Assembly (NCBI GenBank): GCA_920105625.2
Contig: OV050032.1
Coordinates: forward strand, 79,068,084 to 79,132,083
Reading direction: 5' to 3'
Length of the DNA stretch: 64,000 nt
DNA from: Clusia tigrina
Taxonomy: Eukaryota > Arthropoda > Insecta > Diptera > Clusiidae
The notes below the pieces were generated by a model. That model was not told where the DNA came from and searched no databases. It saw only the letters and a list, made by a program, of their open reading frames with translations. Shown here in pieces: positions 10,517 to 22,439 of this stretch (position 1 is the stretch's first letter; every line of letters starts with the position of its first letter). A program made the position numbers and the translations under genes.

Positions 10517-10522
10517 AATAAA
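10517..10522 (+). other. AATAAA hexamer, once per monomer (possible polyadenylation signal)
   Basis: Consensus positions 188-193 read AATAAA on the + strand in most monomers. If the array is transcribed in this direction, the transcript would meet a canonical polyadenylation hexamer about every 196 nt. Marker monomers follow a variant reading AATAGA. AATAAA is common by chance in A-rich DNA, so function is unproven. Confidence 0.3.
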
Positions 10523-10766
10523 GTACTCGAGCCTCTTGTCAATTTAAGCTATCGCTCAAAGCTATGCTACCCTTGAGTCCCAAATCAAACACTGATAAAA
10601 CTTCAAATGGCCCTAACTTCTATACGGTACGTCCTACACCTATCAAAGTTTGCAACATACAAATGCTTGTAACTTTTTACTGGAGCGTCATAAAACCTTG
10701 AAATTTTGTAACAATAAAGTACTCGAGCCTCTTGTCAATTTAAGCTATCGCTCAAAGCTATGCTAC

Positions 10767-11326
10767 CCTTGATTCCCAAATCAAACACTGATAAAACTTC
10801 AAATGGCCCTAACTTCTATACGGTACGTCCTACACCTATCGAAGTTTGCAACATACAAATGCTTGTAACTTTTTACTGGAGCGTCATAAAACCTTGAAAT
10901 TTTGTAACAATAAAGCACTCGAGCCTCTTGTCAATTTAAGCTATCGCTCAAAGCTATGCTACCCTTGAGTCCGAAATCAAACACTTATAAAACTTCAAAT
11001 GGCCCTAACTTCTATACGGTACGTCCTACACCTATCAAAGTTTGCAACATACAAATGCTTGTAACTTTTTACTGGAATGTCATAAAACCTTGAAATTTTG
11101 TAACAATAAAGTACTCGAGCCTCTTGTCAATTTAAGCCATCGCTCAAAGATGTGTTACCCTTGAGTCCCAAATCAAACACTGATAAAACTTCAAATCGCC
11201 CTAACTTCTATACAGTACGTCCTACACCTATCAAAGTTTGCAACATACAAATGCTTGCAACTTTTTACTGAAGCGTCATAAAACCTTGAAATTTTGTAGC
11301 AATAAAGCACTCGAGCCTCTTGTCAA
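10767..11326 (+). repeat. Three-copy ~560-bp block, copy 3
   Basis: Offset 2726 from copy 1. A private change is AAGCCATCGCTC. It runs into the isolated 164-bp monomer at 11310. Confidence 0.82.
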
Positions 11327-11473
11327 TTTAAGCTATCGCTCAAAGATGTGTTACCCTTGAGTCCCAAATCAAACACTGATAAAACTTCAAATGGCCCTAA
11401 CTTCTATACCGTAAAATCTTGTAACTTTTTACTGGAGCGTCATAAAACCTTGAAATTTTGTAACAAAAAAGTA
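11310..11473 (+). repeat. 164-bp deletion monomer, copy 7 (isolated)
   Basis: The only copy outside the left block. It carries GATGTGTTACCC and runs directly into an 183-bp short monomer. Two successive short monomers shift the frame so that a 119-codon open frame (11348-11707) appears by chance. Confidence 0.9.
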
Positions 11474-11656
11474 CTCGAGCGTCTTGTCAATAAGATATCG
11501 CTCAAAGCTATGCTACCCTTGAGTCCTAAATCAAACACTGATAAAACTTCAAATGGCCCTAATACGTCCTACACCTATCAAAGTTTGCAGAATACAAAAG
11601 CTTGTAACTTTTTACTGGAGCGTCATAAAACCTTGAAATTTTGTAACAATAAAGTA
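11474..11656 (+). repeat. 183-bp monomer: 11-bp deletion plus 2-bp deletion
   Basis: Same 11-bp loss as at 7026 with GCAGAATACAAAAGC, plus loss of TT in GTCAATAAG. Confidence 0.88.
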
Positions 11657-12699
11657 CTCGAGCCTCTTGTCAATTTAAGCTATCGCTCAAAGTTATGCTA
11701 CCCTTGACTCCCAAATCAAACACTGACAAAACTTCAAATGGCCCTAACTTCTATACGGTACGTCCTACACCTATCAAAGTTTACAACATACAAATGCTTG
11801 TAACTTTTTACTGGAGCGTCATAAAACCTTGAAATTTTGTAACAATTAAGTACTCGAGCCTCCTGTCAATTGAAGCTATCGCTCAAAGCTATGCTACCCT
11901 TGAGTCCCAAATCAAACACTGATAAAATTTCAAATGGCCCTAACTTCTATACGGTAAGTCCTACACCTATCAAAGTTTGCAACATACAAATGCTTGTAAC
12001 TTTTTACTGGAGCGTCATAAAACCTTGAAATTTTGTAACAATAAAGTACTCGAGCCTCTTGTCAATTTAAGCTATCGCTCAAATCTGTGCTACCCTTGGG
12101 TCCCAAATCAAACACTGAACAAACTTCAAATGGCCCTAACTTCTATTCGGTACGTCCTACACCTATCCACGTTTGCAACATACAAATGCTTATAACTTTT
12201 TACTGGAGCGTCATAAAACCTTGAAATTTTGTAACAATAAAGTACTCGAGCCTCCTGTCAATTGAAGCTATCGCTCAAAGCTATGCTACCCTTGAGTCCC
12301 AAATCAAACACTGATAAAATTTCAAATGGCCCTAACTTCTATACGGTAAGTCCTACACCTATCACAGTTTGCAACATACAAATGCTTGTAACTTTTTACT
12401 GGAGCGTCATAAAACCTTGTAATTTTGTAACAATAAAGTACTCGAGCCTCTTGTCAATTTAAGCTATCGCTCAAAGCTATGCTACCCTTGAGTCCCAAAT
12501 CAAACACTGATAAAACTTCAAATGGCCCAAACTTCTATACGGTACGTCCTGCACCTATCAAAGTTTGCAACATACAAATGCTTGTAACTTTTTACTGGAG
12601 CGTCATAAAACCTTGAAATTTTGTAACAATAAAGTACTGGAGCCTCTTGTCAATTTAAGCTATCGCTCAAAGCTATGCTACCCTTGAATAACAAATCAA
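11657..12699 (+). repeat. Mixed satellite monomers
   Basis: Ordinary monomers. Two of them share GGTAAGTCCTACACC (near 11956 and 12350) and CCTCCTGTCAATTGAAGC, indicating a local short duplication. No other feature seen. Confidence 0.75.
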
Positions 12700-14401
12700 A
12701 CAGTGATAAAACTTCAAATGGCCCTAACTTCTATACGGTACGTCCTACACCTATCAAAGTTTGCAACATACAAATGCTTGTAACTTTTTACTGGAGCGTC
12801 ATAAAATCTTGAAATTTTGTAACAATAAAGTACTCGAGCCTCTTGTCAATTTAAGATATTGCTCAAATCTGTGCTACCCTTGGGTCCCAAATCAAATACT
12901 GAAAAAACTTCAAATGGCCCTAACTTCTATTCGGTACGTCCAACACCTATCCAAGTTTGCAACATACAAATGCTTATAATTTTTTACTAGAGCGTCATAA
13001 AACCTTGAAATTTTGTAACAATAAAGTACTCGAACCTCTTGTCAATTTAAGCTATTGCTCAAAGCTATGCTACCCTTGAGTCCCAAATCAAACACTGATA
13101 AAATTTCAAATGGCCAAAACTTCTATACGGTACGTCCTACACGTATCAAAGTTTGCAACATACAAATGCTTATAACTTTTTACTGGAGCGTCATAAAACC
13201 TTGAAATTTTGTAACAATAAAGTACTCGAGCCTCTTGTCAATTTAAGCTATCGCTTAAAGCTATGCTACCCTTGAGTCCCAAATCAAACACTGATAAAAC
13301 TTCAAATGGCCCTAACTTCTATACGGTACGTCCTACACCTATCAAAGTTTGCAACATACAAATGCTTGTAACTTTTTACTGGAGCGACATTAAACCTTGA
13401 AACTTTGTAACAATAAAGTACCCGAGCTTCTTGTCAATTTAAGCTATCGCTCAAAGCTATGCTACCCTTGAGTCCCAAATCAAACACTGATAAGACTTCA
13501 AATGGCCTTAACTTCTATATGGTACGTCCTACACGTATCAAAGTTTGCAACATACAAATGCTTGTAACTTTTTACTGGAGCGTCATAAAACCTTGTAATT
13601 TTGTAACAATAAAGTACTCGAGCCTCTTGTCAATTTAAGCTATCGCTCAAAGCTATGCTACCCTTGAGTCCCAAATCAAACACTGATAAAATTTCAAATG
13701 GCCCAAACTTCTATACGGTACGTCCTGCACCTATCAAAGTTTGCAACATACAAATGCTTGTAACTTTTTACTGGAGCGTCATAAAACCTTGAAATTTTGT
13801 AACAATAAAGTACTGGAGCCTCTTGTCAATTTAAGCTATCGCTCAAAGCTATGCTACCCTTGAATCCCAAATCAAACACTGATAAAACTTCAAATGGCCC
13901 TAACTTCTATACGGTACGTCCTACACCTATCAAAGTTTGCAACATACAAATATTTGTAAGTTTTTACTGGAGCGTCATAAAACCTTGAAATTTTGTAACA
14001 ATAAAGTACTCGAACCTCTTGTCAATTTAAGCTATTGCTCAAAGCTATGCTACCCTTGAGTCCCAAATCAAACACTGATAAAATTTCAAATGGCTAAAAC
14101 TTCTATACGGTACGTCCTACACGTATCAAAGTTTGCAACATACAAATGCTTATAACTTTTTACTGGAGCGTCATAAAACCTTGAAATTTGGTAACAATAA
14201 AGTACTCGAGCTTCTTGTCAATTTAAGCTATCGCTCAAAGCTATGCTACCCTTGAGTCCCAAATCAAACACTGATAAGACTTCAAATGGCCCTAACTTCT
14301 ATATGGTACGTCCTACACGTATCAAAGTTTGCAACATACAAATGCTTGTAACTTTTCCACTGGAGCGTCATAAAACCTTGTAATTTTGTAACAATAAAGT
14401 A
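12700..14401 (+). repeat. Duplicated block of central-left region, copy 1
   Basis: Recurs at 15054-16755 (offset 2354) and 17996-19697 (a further 2942). Shared variants include AAAATCTTGAAATTTTG, GATATTGCTCAAATCTG, CGTCCAACACC, GACATTAAACC, AGTACCCGAGC (copies 1 and 2 only), AATTTGGTAAC and CTTTTCCACTGG. The ACTAGAGCG near 12990 is private to copy 1. Confidence 0.88.
13617..14401 (+). repeat. Four-monomer higher-order repeat (785 bp), copy 1
   Basis: Four monomer types in fixed order: P (AATTTCAAATGGCCC, CCTGCACC), Q (CTGGAGCC start, AAATATTTGTAAG), R (CTCGAACC start, TATTGCTC, CACGTATC, GCTTATAAC) and S (CTCGAGCTTC start, TATATGG, CTTTTCCACTGG). One extra base in CTTTTCCACTGG makes 785 rather than 784 bp. 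Confidence 0.88.
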
Positions 14402-14946
14402 CTCGAGCCTCTTGTCAATTTAAGCTATCGCTCAAAGCTATGCTACCCTTGAGTCCCAAATCAAACACTGATAAAATTTCAAATGGCCCAAACTTCTATA
14501 CGGTACGTCCTGCACCTATCAAAGTTTGCAACATACAAATGCTTGTAACTTTTTACTGGAGCGTCATAAAACCTTGAAATTTTGTAACAATAAAGTACTG
14601 GAGCCTCTTGTCAATTTAAGCTATCGCTCAAAGCTATGCTACCCTTGAGTCCCAAATCAAACACTGATAAGACTTCAAATGGCCCTAACTTCTATATGGT
14701 ACGTCCTACACCTATCAAAGTTTGCAACATACAAATATTTGTAAGTTTTTACTGGAGCGTCATAAAACCTTGAAATTTTGTAACAATAAAGTACTCGAAC
14801 CTCTTGTCAATTTAAGCTATCGCTCAAAGCTATGCTACCCTTGAGTCCCAAATCAAACACTGATAACACTTCAAATGGCCCTAACTTCTATATGGTACGT
14901 CCTACACGTATCAAAGTTTGCAACATACAAATGCTTGTAACTTTTC
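14402..14946 (+). repeat. Segment shared with 20483-21027 (offset 6081)
   Basis: With the preceding 785-bp unit, 13617-14946 matches 19698-21027 at a constant offset of 6081. It contains hybrid Q monomers (TATATGG with AAATATTTGTAAG) and a GATAACAC monomer. The match ends where 14946 has CTTTTCCACTGG and the other copy CTTTTTACTGG. Confidence 0.8.
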
Positions 14947-15053
14947 CACTGGAGCGTCATAAAACCTTGTAATTTTGTAACAATAAAGTACTCGAGCCTC
15001 TTGTCAATTTAAGCTATCGCTCAAAGTTATGCTACCCTTGAGTTCCAAATCAA

Positions 15054-16755
15054 ACACTGATAAAACTTCAAATGGCCCTAACTTCTATACGGTACGTCCT
15101 ACACCTATCAAAGTTTGCAACATACAAATGCTTGTAACTTTTTACTGGAGCGTCATAAAATCTTGAAATTTTGTAACAATAAAGTACTCGAGCCTCTTGT
15201 CAATTTAAGATATTGCTCAAATCTGTGCTACCCTTGGGTCCCAAATCAAATACTGAAAAAACTTCAAATGGCCCTAACTTCTATTCGGTACGTCCAACAC
15301 CTATCCAAGTTTGCAACATACAAATGCTTATAATTTTTTACTGGAGCGTCATAAAACCTTGAAATTTTGTAACAATAAAGTACTCGAACCTCTTGTCAAT
15401 TTAAGCTATTGCTCAAAGCTATGCTACCCTTGAGTCCCAAATCAAACACTGATAAAATTTCAAATGGCCAAAACTTCTATACGGTACGTCCTACACGTAT
15501 CAAAGTTTGCAACATACAAATGCTTATAACTTTTTACTGGAGCGTCATAAAACCTTGAAATTTTGTAACAATAAAGTACTCGAGCCTCTTGTCAATTTAA
15601 GCTATCGCTTAAAGCTATGCTACCCTTGAGTCCCAAATCAAACACTGATAAAACTTCAAATGGCCCTAACTTCTATACGGTACGTCCTACACCTATCAAA
15701 GTTTGCAACATACAAATGCTTGTAACTTTTTACTGGAGCGACATTAAACCTTGAAACTTTGTAACAATAAAGTACCCGAGCTTCTTGTCAATTTAAGCTA
15801 TCGCTCAAAGCTATGCTACCCTTGAGTCCCAAATCAAACACTGATAAGACTTCAAATGGCCTTAACTTCTATATGGTACGTCCTACACGTATCAAAGTTT
15901 GCAACATACAAATGCTTGTAACTTTTTACTGGAGCGTCATAAAACCTTGTAATTTTGTAACAATAAAGTACTCGAGCCTCTTGTCAATTGAAGCTATCGC
16001 TCAAAGCTATGCTACCCTTGAGTCCCAAATCAAACACTGATAAAATTTCAAATGGCCCAAACTTCTATACGGTACGTCCTGCACCTATCAAAGTTTGCAA
16101 CATACAAATGCTTGTAACTTTTTACTGGAGCGTCATAAAACCTTGAAATTTTGTAACAATAAAGTACTGGAGCCTCTTGTCAATTTAAGCTATCGCTCAA
16201 AGCTATGCTACCCTTGAATCCCAAATCAAACACTGATAAAACTTCAAATGGCCCTAACTTCTATACGGTACGTCCTACACCTATCAAAGTTTGCAACATA
16301 CAAATATTTGTAAGTTTTTACTGGAGCGTCATAAAACCTTGAAATTTTGTAACAATAAAGTACTCGAACCTCTTGTCAATTTAAGCTATTGCTCAAAGCT
16401 ATGCTACCCTTGAGTCCCAAATCAAACACTGATAAAATTTCAAATGGCTAAAACTTCTATACGGTACGTCCTACACGTATCAAAGTTTGCAACATACAAA
16501 TGCTTATAACTTTTTACTGGAGCGTCATAAAACCTTGAAATTTGGTAACAATAAAGTACTCGAGCTTCTTGTCAATTTAAGCTATCGCTCAAAGCTATGC
16601 TACCCTTGAGTCCCAAATCAAACACTGATAAGACTTCAAATGGCCCTAACTTCTATATGGTACGTCCTACACGTATCAAAGTTTGCAACATACAAATGCT
16701 TGTAACTTTTCCACTGGAGCGTCATAAAACCTTGTAATTTTGTAACAATAAAGTA
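15054..16755 (+). repeat. Duplicated block of central-left region, copy 2
   Basis: Same monomer order as copy 1. Its match with copy 3 extends upstream to about 14960, with AAAGTTATGC and GAGTTCCAAATC in both. Confidence 0.88.
15971..16755 (+). repeat. Four-monomer higher-order repeat (785 bp), copy 2
   Basis: Same P-Q-R-S order and length. P starts with GTCAATTGAAGC here and at 18913, unlike copies 1 and 4. Confidence 0.88.
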
Positions 16756-18020
16756 CTCGAACCTCTTGTCAATTTAAGCTATCGCTCAAAGCTATGCTAC
16801 CCTTGAGTCCCAAATCAAACACTGATAACACTTCAAATGGCCCTAACTTCTATATGGTACGTCCTACACGTATCAAAGTTTGCAACATACAAATGCTTGT
16901 AACTTTTTACTGGAGCGTCATAAAACCTTGTAATTTTGTAACAATAAAGTTCTCGAGCCTCTTGTCAATTTAAGCTATCGCTCAAAGTTATGCTACCCTT
17001 GAGTTCCAAATCAAACACTGATAAAACTTCAAATGGCCCAAACTTCTATACGGTACGTCCTGCACCTATCAAAGTTTGCAACATACAAATGCTTGTAACT
17101 TTTTACTGGAGCGTCATAAAACCTTGAAATTTTGTAACAATAAAGTACTGGAGCCTCTTGTCAATTTAAGCTATCGCTCAAAGCTATGCTACCCTTGAAT
17201 CCCAAATCAAACAGTGATAAAACTTCAAATGGCCCTAACTTCTATATGGTACGTCCTACACGTATCAAAGTTTGCAACATACAAATGCTTGTAACTTTTC
17301 CACTGGAGCGTCATAAAACCTTGTAATTTTGTAACAATAAAGTACTCGAGCCTCTTGTCAATTTAAGCTATCGCTCAAAGCTATGCTACCCTTGAGTCCC
17401 AAATCAAACACTGATAAAATATCAAATGGCCAAAACTTCTATACGGTACGTCCTGCACCTATCAAAGTTTGCAACATACAAATGCTTGTAACTTTTTACT
17501 GGAGCGTCATAAAACCTTGAAATTTTGTAACAATAAAGTACTGGAGCCTCTTGTCAATTTAAGCTATCGCTCAAAGCTATGCTACCCTTGAGTCCCAAAT
17601 CAAACACTGATAAGACTTCAAATGGCCCTAACTTCTATATGGTACGTCCTACACCTATCAAAGTTTGCAACATACAAATATTTGTAAGTTTTTACTGGAG
17701 CGTCATAAAACCTTGAAATTTTGTAACAATAAAGTACTCGAACCTCTTGTCAATTTAAGCTATCGCTCAAAGCTATGCTACCCTTGAGTCCCAAATCAAA
17801 CACTGATAAGACTTCAAATGGCCCTAACTTCTATATGGTACGTCCTACACGTATCAAAGTTTGCAACATACAAATGCTTGTAACTTTTTACTGGAGCGTC
17901 ATAAAACCTTGTAATTTTGTAACAATAAAGTTCTCGAGCCTCTTGTCAATTTAAGCTATCGCTCAAAGTTATGCTACCCTTGAGTTCCAAATCAAACACT
18001 GATAAAACTTCAAATGGCCC
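16756..18020 (+). repeat. Duplicated block (offset 4119), copy 1
   Basis: Matches 20875-22139. Both copies contain AAAGTTCTCGAGCC twice, 981 bp apart (16952 and 17933 here), together with AAAGTTATGC, GAGTTCCAAATC and AAACAGTGATAAAAC. Few differences, for example AAATATCAAATGGCC here against AAATTTCAAATGGCC. Confidence 0.88.
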
Positions 18021-19697
18021 TAACTTCTATACGGTACGTCCTACACCTATCAAAGTTTGCAACATACAAATGCTTGTAACTTTTTACTGGAGCGTCATAA
18101 AATCTTGAAATTTTGTAACAATAAAGTACTCGAGCCTCTTGTCAATTTAAGATATTGCTCAAATCTGTGCTACCCTTGGGTCCCAAATCAAATACTGAAA
18201 AAACTTCAAATGGCCCTAACTTCTATTCGGTACGTCCAACACCTATCCAAGTTTGCAACATACAAATGCTTATAATTTTTTACTGGAGCGTCATAAAACC
18301 TTGAAATTTTGTAACAATAAAGTACTCGAACCTCTTGTCAATTTAAGCTATTGCTCAAAGCTATGCTACCCTTGAGTCCCAAATCAAACACTGATAAAAT
18401 TTCAAATGGCCAAAACTTCTATACGGTACGTCCTACACGTATCAAAGTTTGCAACATACAAATGCTTATAACTTTTTACTGGAGCGTCATAAAACCTTGA
18501 AATTTTGTAACAATAAAGTACTCGAGCCTCTTGTCAATTTAAGCTATCGCTTAAAGCTATGCTACCCTTGAGTCCCAAATCAAACACTGATAAAACTTCA
18601 AATGGCCCTAACTTCTATACGGTACGTCCTACACCTATCAAAGTTTGCAACATACAAATGCTTGTAACTTTTTACTGGAGCGACATTAAACCTTGAAACT
18701 TTGTAACAATAAAGTACTCGAGCTTCTTGTCAATTTAAGCTATCGCTCAAAGCTATGCTACCCTTGAGTCCCAAATCAAACACTGATAAGACTTCAAATG
18801 GCCCTAACTTCTATATGGTACGTCCTACACGTATCAAAGTTTGCAACATACAAATGCTTGTAACTTTTTACTGGAGCGTCATAAAACCTTGTAATTTTGT
18901 AACAATAAAGTACTCGAGCCTCTTGTCAATTGAAGCTATCGCTCAAAGCTATGCTACCCTTGAGTCCCAAATCAAACACTGATAAAATTTCAAATGGCCC
19001 AAACTTCTATACGGTACGTCCTGCACCTATCAAAGTTTGCAACATACAAATGCTTGTAACTTTTTACTGGAGCGTCATAAAACCTTGAAATTTTGTAACA
19101 ATAAAGTACTGGAGCCTCTTGTCAATTTAAGCTATCGCTCAAAGCTATGCTACCCTTGAATCCCAAATCAAACACTGATAAAACTTCAAATGGCCCTAAC
19201 TTCTATACGGTACGTCCTACACCTATCAAAGTTTGCAACATACAAATATTTGTAAGTTTTTACTGGAGCGTCATAAAACCTTGAAATTTTTTAACAATAA
19301 AGTACTCGAACATCTTGTCAATTTAAGCTATTGCTCAAAGCTATGCTACCCTTGAGTCCCAAATCAAACACTGATAAAATTTCAAATGGCTAAAACTTCT
19401 ATACGGTACGTCCTACACGTATCAAAGTTTGCAACATACAAATGCTTATAACTTTTTACTGGAGCGTCATAAAACCTTGAAATTTGGTAACAATAAAGTA
19501 CTCGAGCTTCTTGTCAATTTAAGCTATCGCTCAAAGCTATGCTACCCTTGAGTCCCAAATCAAACACTGATAAGACTTCAAATGGCCCTAACTTCTATAT
19601 GGTACGTCCTACACGTATCAAAGTTTGCAACATACAAATGCTTGTAACTTTTCCACTGGAGCGTCATAAAACCTTGTAATTTTGTAACAATAAAGTA
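17996..19697 (+). repeat. Duplicated block of central-left region, copy 3
   Basis: Matches copy 2 with offset 2942. It has CTCGAGC at 18717, where copies 1 and 2 share CCCGAGC, so copies 1 and 2 are likely the closest pair at that site. Confidence 0.88.
18913..19697 (+). repeat. Four-monomer higher-order repeat (785 bp), copy 3
   Basis: Same order. R has the private changes TTTTTTAACAATAAAG just before it and CTCGAACATC at its start. Directly followed by copy 4. Confidence 0.88.
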
Positions 19698-20482
19698 CTC
19701 GAGCCTCTTGTCAATTTAAGCTATCGCTCAAAGCTATGCTACCCTTGAGTCCCAAATCAAACACTGATAAAACTTCAAATGGCCCTAACTTCTATACGGT
19801 ACGTCCTGCACCTATCAAAGTTTGCAACATACAAATGCTTGTAACTTTTTACTGGAGCGTCATAAAACCTTGAAATTTTGTAACAATAAAGTACTGGAGC
19901 CTCTTGTCAATTTAAGCTATCGCTCAAAGCTATGCTACCCTTGAATCCCAAATCAAACACTGATAAAACTTCAAATGGCCCTAACTTCTATACGGTACGT
20001 CCTACACCTATCAAAGTTTGCAACATACAAATATTTGTAAGTTTTTACTGGAGCGTCATAAAACCTTGAAATTTTGTAACAATAAAGTACTCGAACCTCT
20101 TGTCAATTTAAGCTATTGCTCAAAGCTATGCTACCCTTGAGTCCCAAATCAAACACTGATAAAATTTCAAATGGCTAAAACTTCTATACGGTACGTCCTA
20201 CACGTATCAAAGTTTGCAACATACAAATGCTTATAACTTTTTACTGGAGCGTCATAAAACCTTGAAATTTGGTAACAATAAAGTACTCGAGCTTCTTGTC
20301 AATTTAAGCTATCGCTCAAAGCTATGCTACCCTTGAGTCCCAAATCAAACACTGATAAGACTTCAAATGGCCCTAACTTCTATATGGTACGTCCTACACG
20401 TATCAAAGTTTGCAACATACAAATGCTTGTAACTTTTCCACTGGAGCGTCATAAAACCTTGTAATTTTGTAACAATAAAGTA
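19698..20482 (+). repeat. Four-monomer higher-order repeat (785 bp), copy 4 (tandem with copy 3)
   Basis: Exact tandem of copy 3. Its P has AACTTCAAATGGCCCTAAC in place of AATTTC...CCCAAAC, so this monomer may be a conversion product. Confidence 0.88.
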
Positions 20483-20874
20483 CTCGAGCCTCTTGTCAAT
20501 TTAAGCTATCGCTCAAAGCTATGCTACCCTTGAGTCCCAAATCAAACACTGATAAAATTTCAAATGGCCCAAACTTCTATACGGTACGTCCTGCACCTAT
20601 CAAAGTTTGCAACATACAAATGCTTGTAACTTTTTACTGGAGCGTCATAAAACCTTGAAATTTTGTAACAATAAAGTACTGGAGCCTCTTGTCAATTTAA
20701 GCTATCGCTCAAAGCTATGCTACCCTTGAGTCCCAAATCAAACACTGATAAGACTTCAAATGGCCCTAACTTCTATATGGTACGTCCTACACCTATCAAA
20801 GTTTGCAACATACAAATATTTGTAAGTTTTTACTGGAGCGTCATAAAACCTTGAAATTTTGTAACAATAAAGTA

Positions 20875-22139
20875 CTCGAACCTCTTGTCAATTTAAGCTA
20901 TCGCTCAAAGCTATGCTACCCTTGAGTCCCAAATCAAACACTGATAACACTTCAAATGGCCCTAACTTCTATATGGTACGTCCTACACGTATCAAAGTTT
21001 GCAACATACAAATGCTTGTAACTTTTTACTGGAGCGTCATAAAACCTTGTAATTTTGTAACAATAAAGTTCTCGAGCCTCTTGTCAATTTAAGCTATCGC
21101 TCAAAGTTATGCTACCCTTGAGTTCCAAATCAAACACTGATAAAACTTCAAATGGCCCAAACTTCTATACGGTACGTCCTGCACCTATCAAAGTTTGCAA
21201 CATACAAATGCTTGTAACTTTTTACTGGAGCGTCATAAAACCTTGAAATTTTGTAACAATAAAGTACTGGAGCCTCTTGTCAATTTAAGCTATCGCTCAA
21301 AGCTATGCTACCCTTGAATCCCAAATCAAACAGTGATAAAACTTCAAATGGCCCTAACTTCTATATGGTACGTCCTACACGTATCAAAGTTTGCAACATA
21401 CAAATGCTTGTAACTTTTCCACTGGAGCGTCATAAAACCTTGTAATTTTGTAACAATAAAGTACTCGAGCCTCTTGTCAATTTAAGCTATCGCTCAAAGC
21501 TATGCTACCCTTGAGTCCCAAATCAAACACTGATAAAATTTCAAATGGCCCAAACTTCTATACGGTACGTCCTGCACCTATCAAAGTTTGCAACATACAA
21601 ATGCTTGTAACTTTTTACTGGAGCGTCATAAAACCTTGAAATTTTGTAACAATAAAGTACTGGAGCCTCTTGTCAATTTAAGCTATCGCTCAAAGCTATG
21701 CTACCCTTGAGTCCCAAATCAAACACTGATAAGACTTCAAATGGCCCTAACTTCTATATGGTACGTCCTACACCTATCAAAGTTTGCAACATACAAATAT
21801 TTGTAAGTTTTTACTGGAGCGTCATAAAACCTTGAAATTTTGTAACAATAAAGTACTCGAACCTCTTGTCAATTTAAGCTATCGCTCAAAGCTATGCTAC
21901 CCTTGAGTCCCAAATCAAACACTGATAAGACTTCAAATGGCCCTAACTTCTATATGGTACGTCCTACACGTATCAAAGTTTGCAACATACAAATGCTTGT
22001 AACTTTTTACTGGAGCGTCATAAAACCTTGTAATTTTGTAACAATAAAGTTCTCGAGCCTCTTGTCAATTTAAGCTATCGCTCAAAGTTATGCTACCCTT
22101 GAGTTCCAAATCAAACACTGATAAAACTTCAAATGGCCC
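20875..22139 (+). repeat. Duplicated block (offset 4119), copy 2
   Basis: Copy of 16756-18020 (AAAGTTCTCGAGCC at 21071 and 22052). The match starts exactly at a CTCGAACC monomer boundary and ends at GCCCAAAC, where copy 1 reads GCCCTAAC. Confidence 0.88.
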
Positions 22140-22439
22140 AAACTTCTATACGGTACGTCCTGCACCTATCAAAGTTTGCAACATACAAATGCTTGTAACT
22201 TTTTACTGGAGCGTCATAAAACCTTGAAATTTTGTAACAATAAAGTACTGGAGCCTCTTGTCAATTTAAGCTATCGCTCAAAGCTATGCTACCCTTGAAT
22301 CCCAAATCAAACAGTGATAAAACTTCAAATGGCCCTAACTTACATACGGTACGTCCTACACCTATCAAAGTTTGCAGCATACAAATGCTTGTAACTTTTT
22401 ACTGGAGCGTCATAAAACCTTGAAATTTTGTAACAATAA
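22140..22439 (+). repeat. Ordinary satellite monomers
   Basis: Standard monomers with CCTGCACC and CTGGAGCC variants joining two duplicated regions. Nothing else seen. Confidence 0.75.

Larger units (their letters stand above)
10330..10721 (+). repeat. Two consecutive consensus monomers (reference copies)
   Basis: 10330-10525 and 10526-10721 are, as far as I can read, identical to each other and to the majority base at every position, so they are the best reference for the family. Each is 196 bp, begins CTCGAGCCTC and ends AACAATAAAGTA. By hand count each has 47 C and 26 G, and five CpG dinucleotides (monomer positions 3, 28, 100, 105 and 161) against about six expected from composition, so the consensus is not strongly CpG-depleted. 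All three forward frames contain stops, and 196 is not a multiple of three. Confidence 0.95.

Noticed and set aside
10330..10525. Origin from two ~98-bp halves
   Set aside because: ATAAAAC-TT-AAAT occurs near positions 70 and 166, but the rest of the halves aligns poorly. The 56-bp sub-motif repeat explains the internal similarity better.
11348..11707. The longest open frame (119 codons), overlapping the 164- and 183-bp monomers
   Set aside because: It is satellite sequence read through two short monomers whose deletions happen to keep the frame open. The same peptide strings recur in many monomers, with no conserved start, composition or length typical of a gene.
12761..12979. Identical 72-codon frames at 12761, 15115 and 18057, and near-identical ones at 2755, 7531, 10062 and 23733
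   Set aside because: Their identity comes from copying of the DNA blocks. They start at TTG codons, sit in a non-coding repeat, and the frame shifts by one base per monomer.
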